Below are positions 10,601 to 18,134 of a DNA stretch of 64,000 nt, in pieces. The first letter of the stretch is position 1; each line of letters starts with the position of its first letter. The stretch covers positions 310,001 through 374,000 of the forward strand of contig NZ_LBCQ02000001.1 of the NCBI RefSeq assembly GCF_001014615.2, read 5' to 3'. A program made the translations under genes and the position numbers. Below the pieces are notes generated by a model. That model saw only the letters and a program-made list of their open reading frames with translations, ran no database searches and had not been told where the DNA came from. The DNA comes from Aquamicrobium sp. LC103. GTDB taxonomy: Bacteria > Pseudomonadota > Alphaproteobacteria > Rhizobiales > Rhizobiaceae.

Positions 10601-13215
10601 AAGGCGACGTCGCGCATCAGCGAGTTCACATGGCCGCCGATCGCCGCGTTGTTGACGCGCGGCATGATCCTGTCGATCAGGTCGAAGGTCGGGGCGATGA
10701 ACAGGCTGAGGATGAGCAGTGCCTGCCATTGCGCCGCCTGGGTGAAGGGCAGGAGCGTCCAGCCGGCGATCGAGGCCGCCACCCAGAAGATCGGCGTCAG
10801 CGAGCGGCGCAGATTGTCCACCATCTTCCAGCGCGAGAGGCCGGGCACGCCGGAATTGGCGCCGAAGATGAAGGGCAGGAGCTGCCAGTCGCCCCGCGCC
10901 CAGCGGTGATGCCGCGAGGCGTCGACCGCGTATCTGGTCGGATAGTCCTCGACCACCTCGACGTCGGTCACCAGCGCGCAGCGCGCCAGCGCGCCTTCCA
11001 GAAGGTCGTGGCTGAGCACGGCGTTCTCGGGAAGGCGCTCCTTCAGCGCCGCCTCGACCGCGTCGATATGGTAGAGGCCCTTGCCGGTGAACGAGCCCTC
11101 GCCGAAAATGTCCTGATAGACGTCCGAGACGGCGAAGACGTAGGGGTCGAGGCCGCGATTGGACGAGAACACGCGCTGGAAGAACGAGGCCTCGTCGCCG
11201 GTGGTCAGCGAGGCGGTCACGCGCGGCTGCAGGATGCCGTAGCCGGCGGTGATGCGCCGCCCGGCGGCGTCGATCGCGGGCCGGTTCAGCGGATGCGCCA
11301 GCTTGCCGACGAGCCGGGTGACGGCGTCGCGCGTGGTGCGCGTGTCGGCGTCGAGCGTCATGACGTGGACGACGTTCTCCGGCAGCGGGCTGTCGGGCGC
11401 CATGAAGGTGGTGTCGAGATCGCCGCGCAGCAGCAGGTTGAGCTCGTGCAGCTTGCCGCGCTTGCGCTCCCAGCCCATCCACCGGCCTTCGGTCTCGTTG
11501 TAGAGCCGGCGCCGGTGCAGCAGGTGGAACCGCGGCGTGCCCTCGCGCGGATAGCGCGCATTGAGCTCGGCCACCGACTTGCGGGCGAAGTCGAGCACTT
11601 CCATGTCGGCGTTGGAGCGCTCCTCGCGGCTGTCGGGCCAGTCGGAAAGAACGGCGAAGGACAGCTCGCCGGTCATGTTGGCGAGGTAATGGACCTCGAG
11701 ATTGTGAACGGCCTCCTCGACGTCGTCGCGCGAGCCGATCAGGGTCGGCACCACGACCAGCGTGCGCTGGTCGGCCGGCACGCCGTCCTTGTATTCGTAT
11801 CCGACGAGGCGCGTCGCGTTCACGAGCAGCAGCGCGAGCGTGTTGACCGCGCTGACGGCGGCCTCGGTGGCCGGCAGGGAGAAGAGGATGAGCAGGCAGG
11901 CGATCGCGCCCGTCGACAGGCCGATGCCCTCGAGCGCAAAGGCGGCAACCATCAGGAACAGGACGGTAAGGACGGCGACCGGCAGCGCCATGCCGAGCCA
12001 GCCCGCGCTCCTGTAGAAGCGCCGGCACCTCTGGCGCAGCGGCGCCTTGTAGGCGATCGAGCGCTCGAACTCCTCGCGCCGCGGGCCGACGAGGAAGAAG
12101 CCGATGTCGACGGGAGCGCCCTCGGCCTCGCCCGCCTCGCGGGCCATGGCGATGGCGCGCTGCGTCGTCTCCGCCTCGGTAAGGCCGGACCTGCGGGCGA
12201 GCTTCTCGATCTCGTTGCGATAGAGATTGCGCGAGGAGAAATCGAGCAGCGCGTAGTCGGTGTGCTCCTTGAGCTGACTGTCGATGGTGCTGACGCCCTC
12301 GAACCACAGCGTCCAGTCGACGTCGTTGACGAGGCGCAGGCCGCGTATGATGTTGCCGGTCGTGACGTTGCCGCTGGAGAGCGTCGCGTGCTCCGCGATG
12401 GTCACTTCCTCGGCGTCGGTGCCGGCCTTCTCGAGCTCGTATTCCAGCCACAGGAGCGCGCGCCCGGCATTCTGCGAGCCGTCGCGCAGGCGGTAGAGCA
12501 ACTGGGTCGCGAAGGTGGGCTCGCGCGCGAGATCGACATAGGATTTCAGGACGTCGACGCCGTCGCCGTCGGTGCCCGCCGCCAGTACCTCGTCGGCGAC
12601 CTGATTGGCGACCGCGCGCAGCTCGTGCGCGCGGCGGACGCGGAGCGCGAGACGTCGCAAATTCTCCACCAGGACGAAGCGCAGCACCGAGGGCAGCGCC
12701 CACAATTCGCCGATGCGCAGCGGCTCGGCGACCTGGAAGCCCTGGACGATCGCCGCGAAGGTCTCCGCCGAGACCGCGCTGTCGCAATGGGCCACATAGA
12801 GCCAGGCGAGCGCCAGCACGCGCGGCACGCGGCCGCCGTCGGGCAGATCCAGCGTCGGCAGCTCGCGGTAGAAGCGGCGCGGCAGGTCGCGCTTGATCTG
12901 AAGGATCGCGTCCTCGACGACATAATTGTTGTCGAGCAGCCAGTTCGCGGCCGGCGTTATCGGTTCGCCGCGCGCCTGGGCCGCGTTGGTCGACCGGTAG
13001 ACCGCCAGGATCTTCTCGGCGTTCTCCTTGATCCTGTCGTCGAGGTCGAAAGCCTTCAGCCCCTTGAGGAGCTCGCTCTCGCCGCGCGCCAGCCGCTCGC
13101 CCAGCCTTCTCAGGCCTTCGCTGTCGGCAAAGGTCGCGCGAATGGGAACTTCCGAAATCGTCGGAACGGACAAGGTTTTGTGTTGCAGCCTCGAAGGGTC
13201 GCTCTGAATGTTCAT
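4675..13215 (-). CDS. ndvB: Cyclic beta-1,2-glucan synthase
   Basis: Giant inner-membrane enzyme of 2846 residues that initiates, elongates and cyclises beta-1,2-glucan from UDP-glucose. Order of parts: N-terminal region; membrane helices from about 400; cytoplasmic glycosyltransferase (GT84) with VVHVMTLDADTRTT, acidic pair D622/D624; further helices around 800-1000; a glycoamylase-like middle domain with SPTNIGVYLLSIVSARDFGW; two carbohydrate-binding beta-sandwiches; and a C-terminal GH94 phosphorylase-like domain with GGDWNDGMNRVG, catalytic Asp about 2532, that controls ring size. Length matches NdvB/ChvB of Sinorhizobium, Brucella and Agrobacterium (about 2800-2870). Start is the ATG at 13215 (MNIQSDPSRLQ). 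The glucan acts in osmoadaptation and host infection. ndvA follows downstream. Confidence 0.97.
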   Translation of the reverse strand: MNIQSDPSRLQHKTLSVPTISEVPIRATFADSEGLRRLGERLARGESELLKGLKAFDLDDRIKENAEKILAVYRSTNAAQARGEPITPAANWLLDNNYVVEDAILQIKRDLPRRFYRELPTLDLPDGGRVPRVLALAWLYVAHCDSAVSAETFAAIVQGFQVAEPLRIGELWALPSVLRFVLVENLRRLALRVRRAHELRAVANQVADEVLAAGTDGDGVDVLKSYVDLAREPTFATQLLYRLRDGSQNAGRALLWLEYELEKAGTDAEEVTIAEHATLSSGNVTTGNIIRGLRLVNDVDWTLWFEGVSTIDSQLKEHTDYALLDFSSRNLYRNEIEKLARRSGLTEAETTQRAIAMAREAGEAEGAPVDIGFFLVGPRREEFERSIAYKAPLRQRCRRFYRSAGWLGMALPVAVLTVLFLMVAAFALEGIGLSTGAIACLLILFSLPATEAAVSAVNTLALLLVNATRLVGYEYKDGVPADQRTLVVVPTLIGSRDDVEEAVHNLEVHYLANMTGELSFAVLSDWPDSREERSNADMEVLDFARKSVAELNARYPREGTPRFHLLHRRRLYNETEGRWMGWERKRGKLHELNLLLRGDLDTTFMAPDSPLPENVVHVMTLDADTRTTRDAVTRLVGKLAHPLNRPAIDAAGRRITAGYGILQPRVTASLTTGDEASFFQRVFSSNRGLDPYVFAVSDVYQDIFGEGSFTGKGLYHIDAVEAALKERLPENAVLSHDLLEGALARCALVTDVEVVEDYPTRYAVDASRHHRWARGDWQLLPFIFGANSGVPGLSRWKMVDNLRRSLTPIFWVAASIAGWTLLPFTQAAQWQALLILSLFIAPTFDLIDRIMPRVNNAAIGGHVNSLMRDVAFATAQVAFRVVLIADNAWSMADAIGRTLYRMFVSRRHLLEWRTASQANKNSADDIASYYRMMSGSVVIAGIGLAVPMAAGSTGVVIAFFFSLFWIGSPAFAWLVSRSAKTEDRLEVEPEDAAKLRVAARRTWLYFETFVTAEQNMLPPDNFQEVPAPIVAHRTSPTNIGVYLLSIVSARDFGWLSLANAVERLEKTMTTMEKMKRFNGHLFNWYDTKTLNPLYPLYVSSVDSGNLAGHLIAVSAACRDWSQAPAAHLQGDFTGILDVNTIIGETLEDLADDRRQLRPLRQRLKERIEGMRRAVDAITREPETAAFRTINLAVLSGEIRKLASALHAETGSAASEQLSLWAAKLEATCEAHVSDAHTDDKGAGLLRRRLEKLTERTRRFAFEMDFSFLLRADRKLLSIGYRVEEHQLDEACYDLLASEARLTSLFAIAKGDLPTEHWFKLGRPLTEIGFRGALVSWSGSMFEYLMPPLVMKEPQGGILNQTSNLVIRKQIGYGRSKGIPWGISEAAYNARDREMTYQYTNFGVPGLGLKRGLAQNTVIAPYATVLASQFKPREAVENMERMRDIGGLGRYGYYDAIDFTPERVPENAEHAVVRNYYAHHQGMTIAAVGNAVFDGRMRDRFHSDPVVEAAELLLQEKAPRDIPLTTIRVETEDRVSRQEVQESPDLRVVIDPLKSLPTTNLMSNGHYSVMVSATGAGYSRFNELAVTRWQADPTEDRNGTFLFVADTESGEWWSATAEPKRAEGEVSRAFFSDDKATFVKSVGTLRSEVECIVASEGDGEARRITLINDGMADRYLEVTSFGEIVLAPEAADSAHPAFSKMFVETEIVEKGGLILARRRKRAENEPDIALAHFVASGAGVARETEAETDRYSFIGRGRSIANAAAFEPGARLGGNDGFVMDPVFSLRCRVRVPASKKVSLTFWTIVGPSTEEVEQSVERLSHSESFQRQSMLAWTRSQVQTRHVGLTLAEAAIVQKLARYLIYPSSALRSPSEAIASGLGRQSALWPTSISGDFPIFALRIGNVADIEIVASALRMQEYLRARGLLADLVIVNEQAASYVQDLQQAIESMCENSRLRGKELGPRQHIFAVRRDLMDEDTYRTLLAAARVVLHTRNGPIADQIERAEASELQARTLSLSELPAAENNVVSFPASATRSIAPARPAADGELAFWNGYGGFDESGRDYVIRLDGDKVTPHPWINVISNEDFGFHTSAEGASFTWSRNSRDFQLTPWTNDPVTNRPGEAFYIFDRDSNSAFAPIAAVVRDPNAVYEARHGQGVSVFTSRRGTVSTELTQLVDPRDPVKVSRLTIRNEGGAKLRLRVYAYAEWLLGNNRARTAPYTVPAYDAAGGVVTARNRFSLDYGDRVAFLAGDMPGGSVTCDRGEFIGVEGSVEFPEAVLSGSALSGSVEAGGDPCAAIARDIDIAPGTERSIVWLLGDAGSQEDAVELVHRHRTVDFEKRLADNEETWRGFLDTLQVETPDKALDAMVNNWLPYQSLACRIQARSAFYQASGAYGFRDQLQDTLALLLHDPSLARGQILNAAGRQFPEGDVQHWWLPRTGAGVRTMISDDVVWLAYAVHHYVDVTGDGAILDEQLPFIEGPALKQDEHDAFFTPEKSREAADLYEHCARALDLAVKRTSKGGLPLILGGDWNDGMNRVGEKGRGESVWLGWFLLKALGDFDKFARLRKDKQRQERWSKHATALKKALERSAWDGDWYRRGTYDDGTPLGSKESGECRIDSIAQSWSVLSGEGDEERSGIAMRSATDLLVDDKLGIARLFTPPFLRTEKEPGYIKGYPPGVRENGGQYTHAATWLVIALAEIGRANDAHKLFSMLNPVNHALEPAAADTYRVEPYVVAADVYSEGDKAGRGGWTWYTGSAGWLYRAAVEGILGLKRQGETMHVRPAMPDDWGGFSAVLRVDDAEYRIEVKRNKADSEPSVFVNGRAAKGGSFALSQGDGDQVAARAPA

Positions 13216-13503
13216 GTTAAGAAATCGCCCATGTAAACGCCTGCGCGGAGCGCATTGGCGTCAGGGCATTAAACCGTTTCAGCGGCAAAAGGTTGCGCTT
13301 GGCCTCTCCTAAAGGAAACAAATTTTGTTGCATTGCGAAATGGATCGGCGAGCTTTGCCGCGCAAATACTTTGCGCCGCTACTTCCGCGCGGCGCGATGA
13401 TCTGGCTTGGTCGTTAGGCTTTCGTGGCGCTGCCTTGAAGAAGGCAAAGCGTTGATGGTGGCCCGCAAGCAAAAGGCGGATCAGCCGCCGGATCGGGAAC
13501 GCC

Positions 13504-14742
13504 ATGGACGCCACGCCGCGCACCACGAAGAGCAACGACATCGACGGCCGCTATGCCTGGACGCGGCTTCTCGTGTCGGTGCTGCTGGGAACGATCGGCA
13601 GCGTCGGCATGTGGACGGTGGTGGTCGTGCTCCCCGAGGTCCAGGCGGAATTCGGCGTCGACCGGGGCGGAGCCTCCCTGCCCTACACGATGACGATGGT
13701 GGGCTTCGCCGCCGGCAACGTGCTGTTCGGCCGCTTCGTCGACCGCTCGGGCATATTCCTGCCGATGCTCGTCGCGGCCGCCGCGCTCGCCGTCGGTTTC
13801 GTGCTCGCGGCGACCGTCTCCTCGATCTGGCTCTTCGCGCTGCTGCAGGTGGTGATCGGCTTCGGCGCGGCGGCCGGCTTCGGTCCGCTGATCGCCGACC
13901 TGTCGCACTGGTTCGTCCGCCGGCGCGGCGTCGCGGTGGCGGCCGCGGCCAGCGGCAATTATTTCGCCGGCGCCATCTGGCCGCTGGTCATGCAGTTCAC
14001 CCTGCCGATGGGAGGCTGGCGCTGGACCTATGTCGGCATCGGCCTCTTCTGCATCGTCACCATGATTCCGCTGGCGACGTTTCTGCGCAGGCGGGCGCCG
14101 CACCACGCCGCCGCCGAAAGCGGCGCGACGGCCGGCGCGCGGGCACCGGCGCTGTCGATCGATCTTTCGCCGCGCGCCCTGCAGATGCTGCTGGCGGTCG
14201 CCGGGCTCGGATGCTGCGTGGCGATGTCGATGCCGCAGGTGCACATCGTCGCCTATTGCGTCGATCTCGGCTTCGGCGTGGCGCGCGGCACGGAGATGCT
14301 TTCCCTGATGCTCGTCGGCGGCATCATTAGCCGGCTCGCCTCCGGCTTCCTCGCCGACCATATCGGCGGGGTGAAGACGCTGCTTCTGGGCTCGGTGCTG
14401 CAATGCCTGGCGCTCTTCGCCTACATACCGTTCGACGGGCTCGCCTCGCTCTATGTCGTCTCGCTCGTCTTCGGACTGTCGCAAGGCGGCATCGTGCCGA
14501 GCTACGCGATCATCGTGCGCGAATACCTGCCCGCCCACGAGGCCGGGCAGCGCGTCGGCCTCGTCATCATGGCGACGATCGCCGGCATGGCGCTGGGCGG
14601 CTGGCTGTCGGGCTGGATCTACGATCTCACCGGCTCCTACAGCGCCGCCTTCATCAACGGCATCGCCTGGAACGTCCTCAACATCGCGATCATGCTGCTC
14701 ATCCTCTGGCGCACCCGAAGCAGCAGGCTCGCACCCGCCTAA
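13504..14742 (+). CDS. Major facilitator superfamily transporter
   Basis: Twelve-helix MFS permease of 412 residues. Helix 1 follows a short cytoplasmic N-terminus; the loop between helices 2 and 3 carries LFGRFVDRSG, a form of MFS motif A, with a second form FLADHIGG in the C-terminal half. The pattern of a charged N-terminus and FGLSQGGIVPSYAIIVREY near the end resembles the monocarboxylate/oxalate-formate antiporter branch. No substrate can be read from sequence. It is divergent from ndvB and followed by an RpiR regulator 200 bp downstream; the rhizobial repeat starting at its stop codon suggests a separate unit. Confidence 0.85.
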   Translation: MDATPRTTKSNDIDGRYAWTRLLVSVLLGTIGSVGMWTVVVVLPEVQAEFGVDRGGASLPYTMTMVGFAAGNVLFGRFVDRSGIFLPMLVAAAALAVGFVLAATVSSIWLFALLQVVIGFGAAAGFGPLIADLSHWFVRRRGVAVAAAASGNYFAGAIWPLVMQFTLPMGGWRWTYVGIGLFCIVTMIPLATFLRRRAPHHAAAESGATAGARAPALSIDLSPRALQMLLAVAGLGCCVAMSMPQVHIVAYCVDLGFGVARGTEMLSLMLVGGIISRLASGFLADHIGGVKTLLLGSVLQCLALFAYIPFDGLASLYVVSLVFGLSQGGIVPSYAIIVREYLPAHEAGQRVGLVIMATIAGMALGGWLSGWIYDLTGSYSAAFINGIAWNVLNIAIMLLILWRTRSSRLAPA

Positions 14743-14845
14743 AGCGCGACGCGATCCCTCAGATTCGCTGACCGCCCTTCAGGTCTTTGTTTTACGCATG
14801 TCTTTATCCCGAAACCGGACGCCACTTTCGGGAGACATGCTTTAG
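14741..14845. repeat. Rhizobial intergenic palindromic repeat, full copy
   Basis: About 105 bp starting AAAGCGCGACGCGATCC at the MFS stop codon and ending GGGAGACATGCTTTA. It contains complementary halves (GCATGTCTTTATCCCGAAA against TTTCGGGAGACATGC). This element type is dispersed in Rhizobiales chromosomes. A second, partial copy lies at 57379-57419. Confidence 0.75.
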
Positions 14846-14895
14846 CCCCAGGCGGACGAATTCGCGAGGCGCCTTCCACACGGCTGCGATTTCCA

Positions 14896-14924
14896 TTGAC
14901 ACATTTGTTTCGGTATATCTTAAT
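14896..14924 (+). promoter_or_regulatory. Promoter of the RpiR/BKACE operon
   Basis: A perfect -35 TTGACA at 14896-14901 is followed after 17 bp by CTTAAT (14919-14924). The start codon is 24 bp further on. Confidence 0.55.
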
Positions 14925-14943
14925 TCCGTTACAACTGTTTCAG
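14901..14943. promoter_or_regulatory. Candidate RpiR operator, direct repeat
   Basis: ACATTTGTTTCGG (14901-14913) and ACAACTGTTTCAG (14931-14943) agree at 10 of 13 positions and lie exactly 30 bp apart, three helical turns, on either side of the -10 region. This fits autoregulation by the RpiR protein encoded immediately downstream. No other copy was noticed. Confidence 0.45.
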
Positions 14944-14947
14944 CGGG

Positions 14948-15841
14948 GTGGCTGTGTCGATACAGGAGACCTGGGCGCGCATCGAAAGCCGCTATGCGGA
15001 CTTCTCGCCGCAATTGCAGCGCGCCGCCCGGTTCGTGCGCGAGCACCCGCAGGAAGTGGCGCTGAATTCGCTGCGCGCGGTTTCGCGGGAGGCTGGCGTC
15101 TCGCCCACCTCGATGACGCGCCTGCTCCATGCGCTCGACTATGAAAGCTACGACCTCTTCCAGAGCGCCCACCGCTCCTGGCTGACGCACGAGCGAACGG
15201 GCGCCTTTTCCGGTCGGGCCGACAAGCTGATCAGCGGGGCCAAGGCGCCCGGGGCCGAGGACGCGCTGCTGGACGCGATGGCCGAGGCGGAACGCGCCAA
15301 CATCGCCGCCGGGCTCGCGCCGGAGCGCCGCGAGGCGCTGAAGCAGGCGGCCAGCCTCGTGCTCGCGGCACCGAGCGTGACGATCGCCGGCATAAGGAGC
15401 TGCTTTCCCGTCGCCTTCGGCCTGCGCTACGCGCTGTCTTTGTTCATGTCCGACGTGCGCCTGATGATGGGCGCCGGTGCCGCCCTCATGGACGATCTGC
15501 ACCATCTCGGCGAAGGCGACGTGCTCGTCGCGATAACCGTCACGCCGTGCAGCCGCGAAACCGTCGAGGCCGCGCGCTTCGCGCGCTCGCAAAAGGCCAG
15601 GGTGGTGGCGATCACCGACGGCAACCTGACGCCGCTGGCAAGGCTCGCCGACGTGACGCTGGTCGCCAACAACGACAGTCCGGCCCATATCGCCTCGCCG
15701 ATCGGCCCCAACGCCGTCGCCCAGGCGCTGGCGATGCTGGTGCTGGCGCGCGCCGGCGAAAGCGCGCTGGAAGCAATGAAAGGCCGCGAAGCGAGGCTGG
15801 CGGCAGCCTCCGCCTATGTCACGGACGAGGATACGCAATGA
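14948..15841 (+). CDS. MurR/RpiR family transcriptional regulator
   Basis: 297 residues with an N-terminal RpiR helix-turn-helix (LQRAARFVREHPQEVALNSL, then SREAGVSPTSMTRLLHAL) and a C-terminal SIS sugar/ligand-binding domain (about residues 125-260, with ALSLFMSDVRLMMGAG and DVLVAITVTPCSRETVE). Members usually bind a pathway metabolite and repress or activate the adjacent catabolic operon. Start is a GTG at 14948; a second GTG at 14954 is possible. The stop overlaps the aminotransferase start by four bases (ATGA), so it leads the operon and is probably autoregulated through the direct repeat just upstream. Confidence 0.9.
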   Translation: MAVSIQETWARIESRYADFSPQLQRAARFVREHPQEVALNSLRAVSREAGVSPTSMTRLLHALDYESYDLFQSAHRSWLTHERTGAFSGRADKLISGAKAPGAEDALLDAMAEAERANIAAGLAPERREALKQAASLVLAAPSVTIAGIRSCFPVAFGLRYALSLFMSDVRLMMGAGAALMDDLHHLGEGDVLVAITVTPCSRETVEAARFARSQKARVVAITDGNLTPLARLADVTLVANNDSPAHIASPIGPNAVAQALAMLVLARAGESALEAMKGREARLAAASAYVTDEDTQ

Positions 15842-17193
15842 GTTCGCCCGAAACGAGAATATTGCACCGCGAACCGAAGCGCGGCCTGCCGACGGCGGTG
15901 GCGGGCGACGGCCCCTATGTCGTCGACAGCACCGGCAAGCGCTATCTGGACGCCTCCGGCGGCGCGGCGGTCTCGTGCCTCGGCCACAGCGACCGAAGGG
16001 TGATCGAGGCGATCAAGGACCAGCTCGACCGCATCCCCTATGCCCATTCCGGCTTCTTCACCAACGAGCCCTCGGAAGCGCTGGCCGCGCATCTGGTCGA
16101 GCGCGCGCCGGAAGGGCTGAGCCATGTCTACTTCGTCTCGGGCGGGTCCGAGGCGAACGAGACGGCGATGAAGCTCGCCCGGCAATATTTCCACGAGCGC
16201 GGCGAGAGCGGACGGCGGCATTTCATCGCCCGCCGGCAGAGCTATCACGGCAACACGATCGCCACGCTCTCGGTGGGCGGCAATGCCGGCCGGCGCGCGG
16301 TGTACGAACCCATCCTGCTGCCGGCGAGCCACATCGCGCCGTGCTACGCGTATCGTCACCGCGAGGAGGGCGAGACCGAGGAAGCCTACGGCCTGCGCGC
16401 CGCCAACGAGCTGGAGGCGGAGATCCTGCGCCTCGGCCCCGACACGGTGATCGCCTTCATCGCCGAGACGGTCGTCGGCGCGACCGCCGGCGCGGTGCCG
16501 CCCGCACCCGGCTATTTCAGGCGCGTCCGCGAGATCTGCGACCGCTACGGCGTGCTGCTCATCCTCGACGAGGTGATGTCGGGAATGGGCCGCACCGGCA
16601 CGCTCCATGCCTGCGAGCAGGACGACATCGCTCCAGACCTGCTGACCTGCGCCAAGGGGCTCGGCGCCGGCTACCAGCCGATCGGCGCGTGCCTGATGTC
16701 GCGCGACATACACGACACGATCGTCGGCGGGTCCGGCGCCTTCCAGCACGGTTTCACCTATATCGGGCACGCCTCCGCCTGCGCCGGCGCGCTGGCCGTG
16801 CAGAAGGTGATCGAGGAGGACGGGCTCCTGGAAAACTGCCGCCGCATGGGCGACCTTCTCCGGACCCGCCTGGACGCGGCGTTCGGCCAGCATCCGCATG
16901 TCGGCGACATCAGGGGGCGCGGGCTCTTCATCGGCGTCGAGCTGGTCGAGGACCGGGCGACGAAGCAGCCGTTCGATACTGGGCTGAAGCTCCATGCCAG
17001 GGTCAAGGCCGCGGCGATGGAGAACGGGCTGATGGTTTATCCAGCAGGCGGCACGGCGGACGGGAAATCCGGCGACCACGTGCTGATCGCGCCACCCTTC
17101 ATCATCGACGAGAGCCATGTCGAGCTCATCGTGGAACGGCTCGGCAAGTCGCTTGCCGACGCCCTGCCCTCCGAAATGACCTCCGCCCGATGA
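15838..17193 (+). CDS. Class III PLP-dependent aminotransferase
   Basis: 451 residues, fold-type I omega-amino acid/beta-amino acid transaminase family. It has YLDASGGAAVSCLGH near the N-terminus, the PLP phosphate region SGGSEANETAMK, the cofactor aspartate D244 in LILDEVMSGMGRTG, and the Schiff-base lysine K273 in LLTCAKGLGAGYQPIGA. Length is normal. The substrate is not readable; members act on omega- or beta-amino acids with pyruvate or 2-oxoglutarate. It overlaps the RpiR gene before it and the BKACE gene after it by ATGA, so its oxo-acid product may well be the BKACE substrate. That link is inference from context. Confidence 0.93.
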   Translation: MSSPETRILHREPKRGLPTAVAGDGPYVVDSTGKRYLDASGGAAVSCLGHSDRRVIEAIKDQLDRIPYAHSGFFTNEPSEALAAHLVERAPEGLSHVYFVSGGSEANETAMKLARQYFHERGESGRRHFIARRQSYHGNTIATLSVGGNAGRRAVYEPILLPASHIAPCYAYRHREEGETEEAYGLRAANELEAEILRLGPDTVIAFIAETVVGATAGAVPPAPGYFRRVREICDRYGVLLILDEVMSGMGRTGTLHACEQDDIAPDLLTCAKGLGAGYQPIGACLMSRDIHDTIVGGSGAFQHGFTYIGHASACAGALAVQKVIEEDGLLENCRRMGDLLRTRLDAAFGQHPHVGDIRGRGLFIGVELVEDRATKQPFDTGLKLHARVKAAAMENGLMVYPAGGTADGKSGDHVLIAPPFIIDESHVELIVERLGKSLADALPSEMTSAR

Positions 17194-18134
17194 GCGGCCT
17201 TCCCTTCGCCATAGCGGTCGCCCCCAACGGCGCGCGCCGGACGAGGAAGGACCATCCGCGCCTGCCGATGACGGCGGCGGAGATCGCGCGCGACGCGGCC
17301 GAGGCGCGGGAAGCGGGCGCGGCGATGATCCATCTCCACGTGCGCGATAGCGAAGGGCGGCACACGCTCGACGTCGGCCTTTATCGCGAGGCGGTGAAGG
17401 CGGTGCACGGGGCCGTCGGCGGCGATCTCGTCGTCCAGATCACCACCGAGGCGGTTGGGATATACCGGCCGGAGGAGCAGATCGCGGTGGTCGATGCCTT
17501 GCGGCCGGAATCCGTCAGCGTCGCGCTGCGTGAAATCCTGCCGCCGGAGAGCGACGAGCACGAGGCGGCTTCCTTCTTCGCGCGGATGGAGGAGAGCGGG
17601 ATACTCCATCAGATCATCGTCTACGAGCCCGGCGAGCTCGCGCGCATCGACGAATTGGCGCGGCGCGGCGTGCTGCCGGACGGTCCGCTGGCGGTGCTCG
17701 CGGTGCTCGGACGCTACACGGAGGAAGGCGCGACCGACGCGGAATTCGACGCCTTCATGGCCGCGGGCATCGAGCGCCACCAATGGATGCTGTGCGCCTT
17801 CGGGCCGCGCGAGACGGAGTTCATGAAGCGGGCGGCGGCGGGCGGCGGACATGCCCGCGTCGGCTTCGAGAACAATCTGTGGCTGCCCGACGGCGATCTC
17901 GCGCCGAGCAACGCATCGCTTGTGGAAGCGGCCGCCTGCGACATCGATATGTCGCACCGCAGGGTTGCAACCGCCGACGATTTGCGCAGGCTGTGGCGAA
18001 AGCCCGCCTCGGCATCGACAAGAGCTTCGGCCGCCGCAGAGCAGCCGGGTAGACCGGACCTCAGGCACGGATTGTCCGGTCAGACTTCAACCAGCCCGCA
18101 GGGGAACGTGCAAAACAAGGAGACGCGATCATGA
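17190..18134 (+). CDS. Beta-keto acid cleavage enzyme (BKACE, DUF849) family protein
   Basis: 314 residues, TIM-barrel zinc enzyme family that condenses a beta-keto acid with acetyl-CoA and splits it to acetoacetate and a new acyl-CoA. Zinc ligands are visible: H48 and H50 in [10 protein letters not shown] and E227 in VGFENNLW. The N-terminal segment reads [15 protein letters not shown], so the glutamate found in the first strand of the 3-keto-5-aminohexanoate enzyme Kce is absent, and the usual TTGG strand is VVQITTEA; this suggests a distinct subgroup with different chemistry or substrate. The last 45 residues are poorly conserved. Overlaps by ATGA with both neighbours. Confidence 0.9.
   Translation: MSGLPFAIAVAPNGARRTRKDHPRLPMTAAEIARDAAEAREAGAAMIHLHVRDSEGRHTLDVGLYREAVKAVHGAVGGDLVVQITTEAVGIYRPEEQIAVVDALRPESVSVALREILPPESDEHEAASFFARMEESGILHQIIVYEPGELARIDELARRGVLPDGPLAVLAVLGRYTEEGATDAEFDAFMAAGIERHQWMLCAFGPRETEFMKRAAAGGGHARVGFENNLWLPDGDLAPSNASLVEAAACDIDMSHRRVATADDLRRLWRKPASASTRASAAAEQPGRPDLRHGLSGQTSTSPQGNVQNKETRS

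Noticed and set aside
4627-13236. An 8.6-kb open frame on the plus strand, antisense to ndvB
   Set aside because: It arises from high-GC codon bias opposite a real 2846-residue gene. Its translation is low-complexity, rich in Arg/Glu/Ala/His, with no domain, whereas the minus strand encodes a recognisable glucan synthase.
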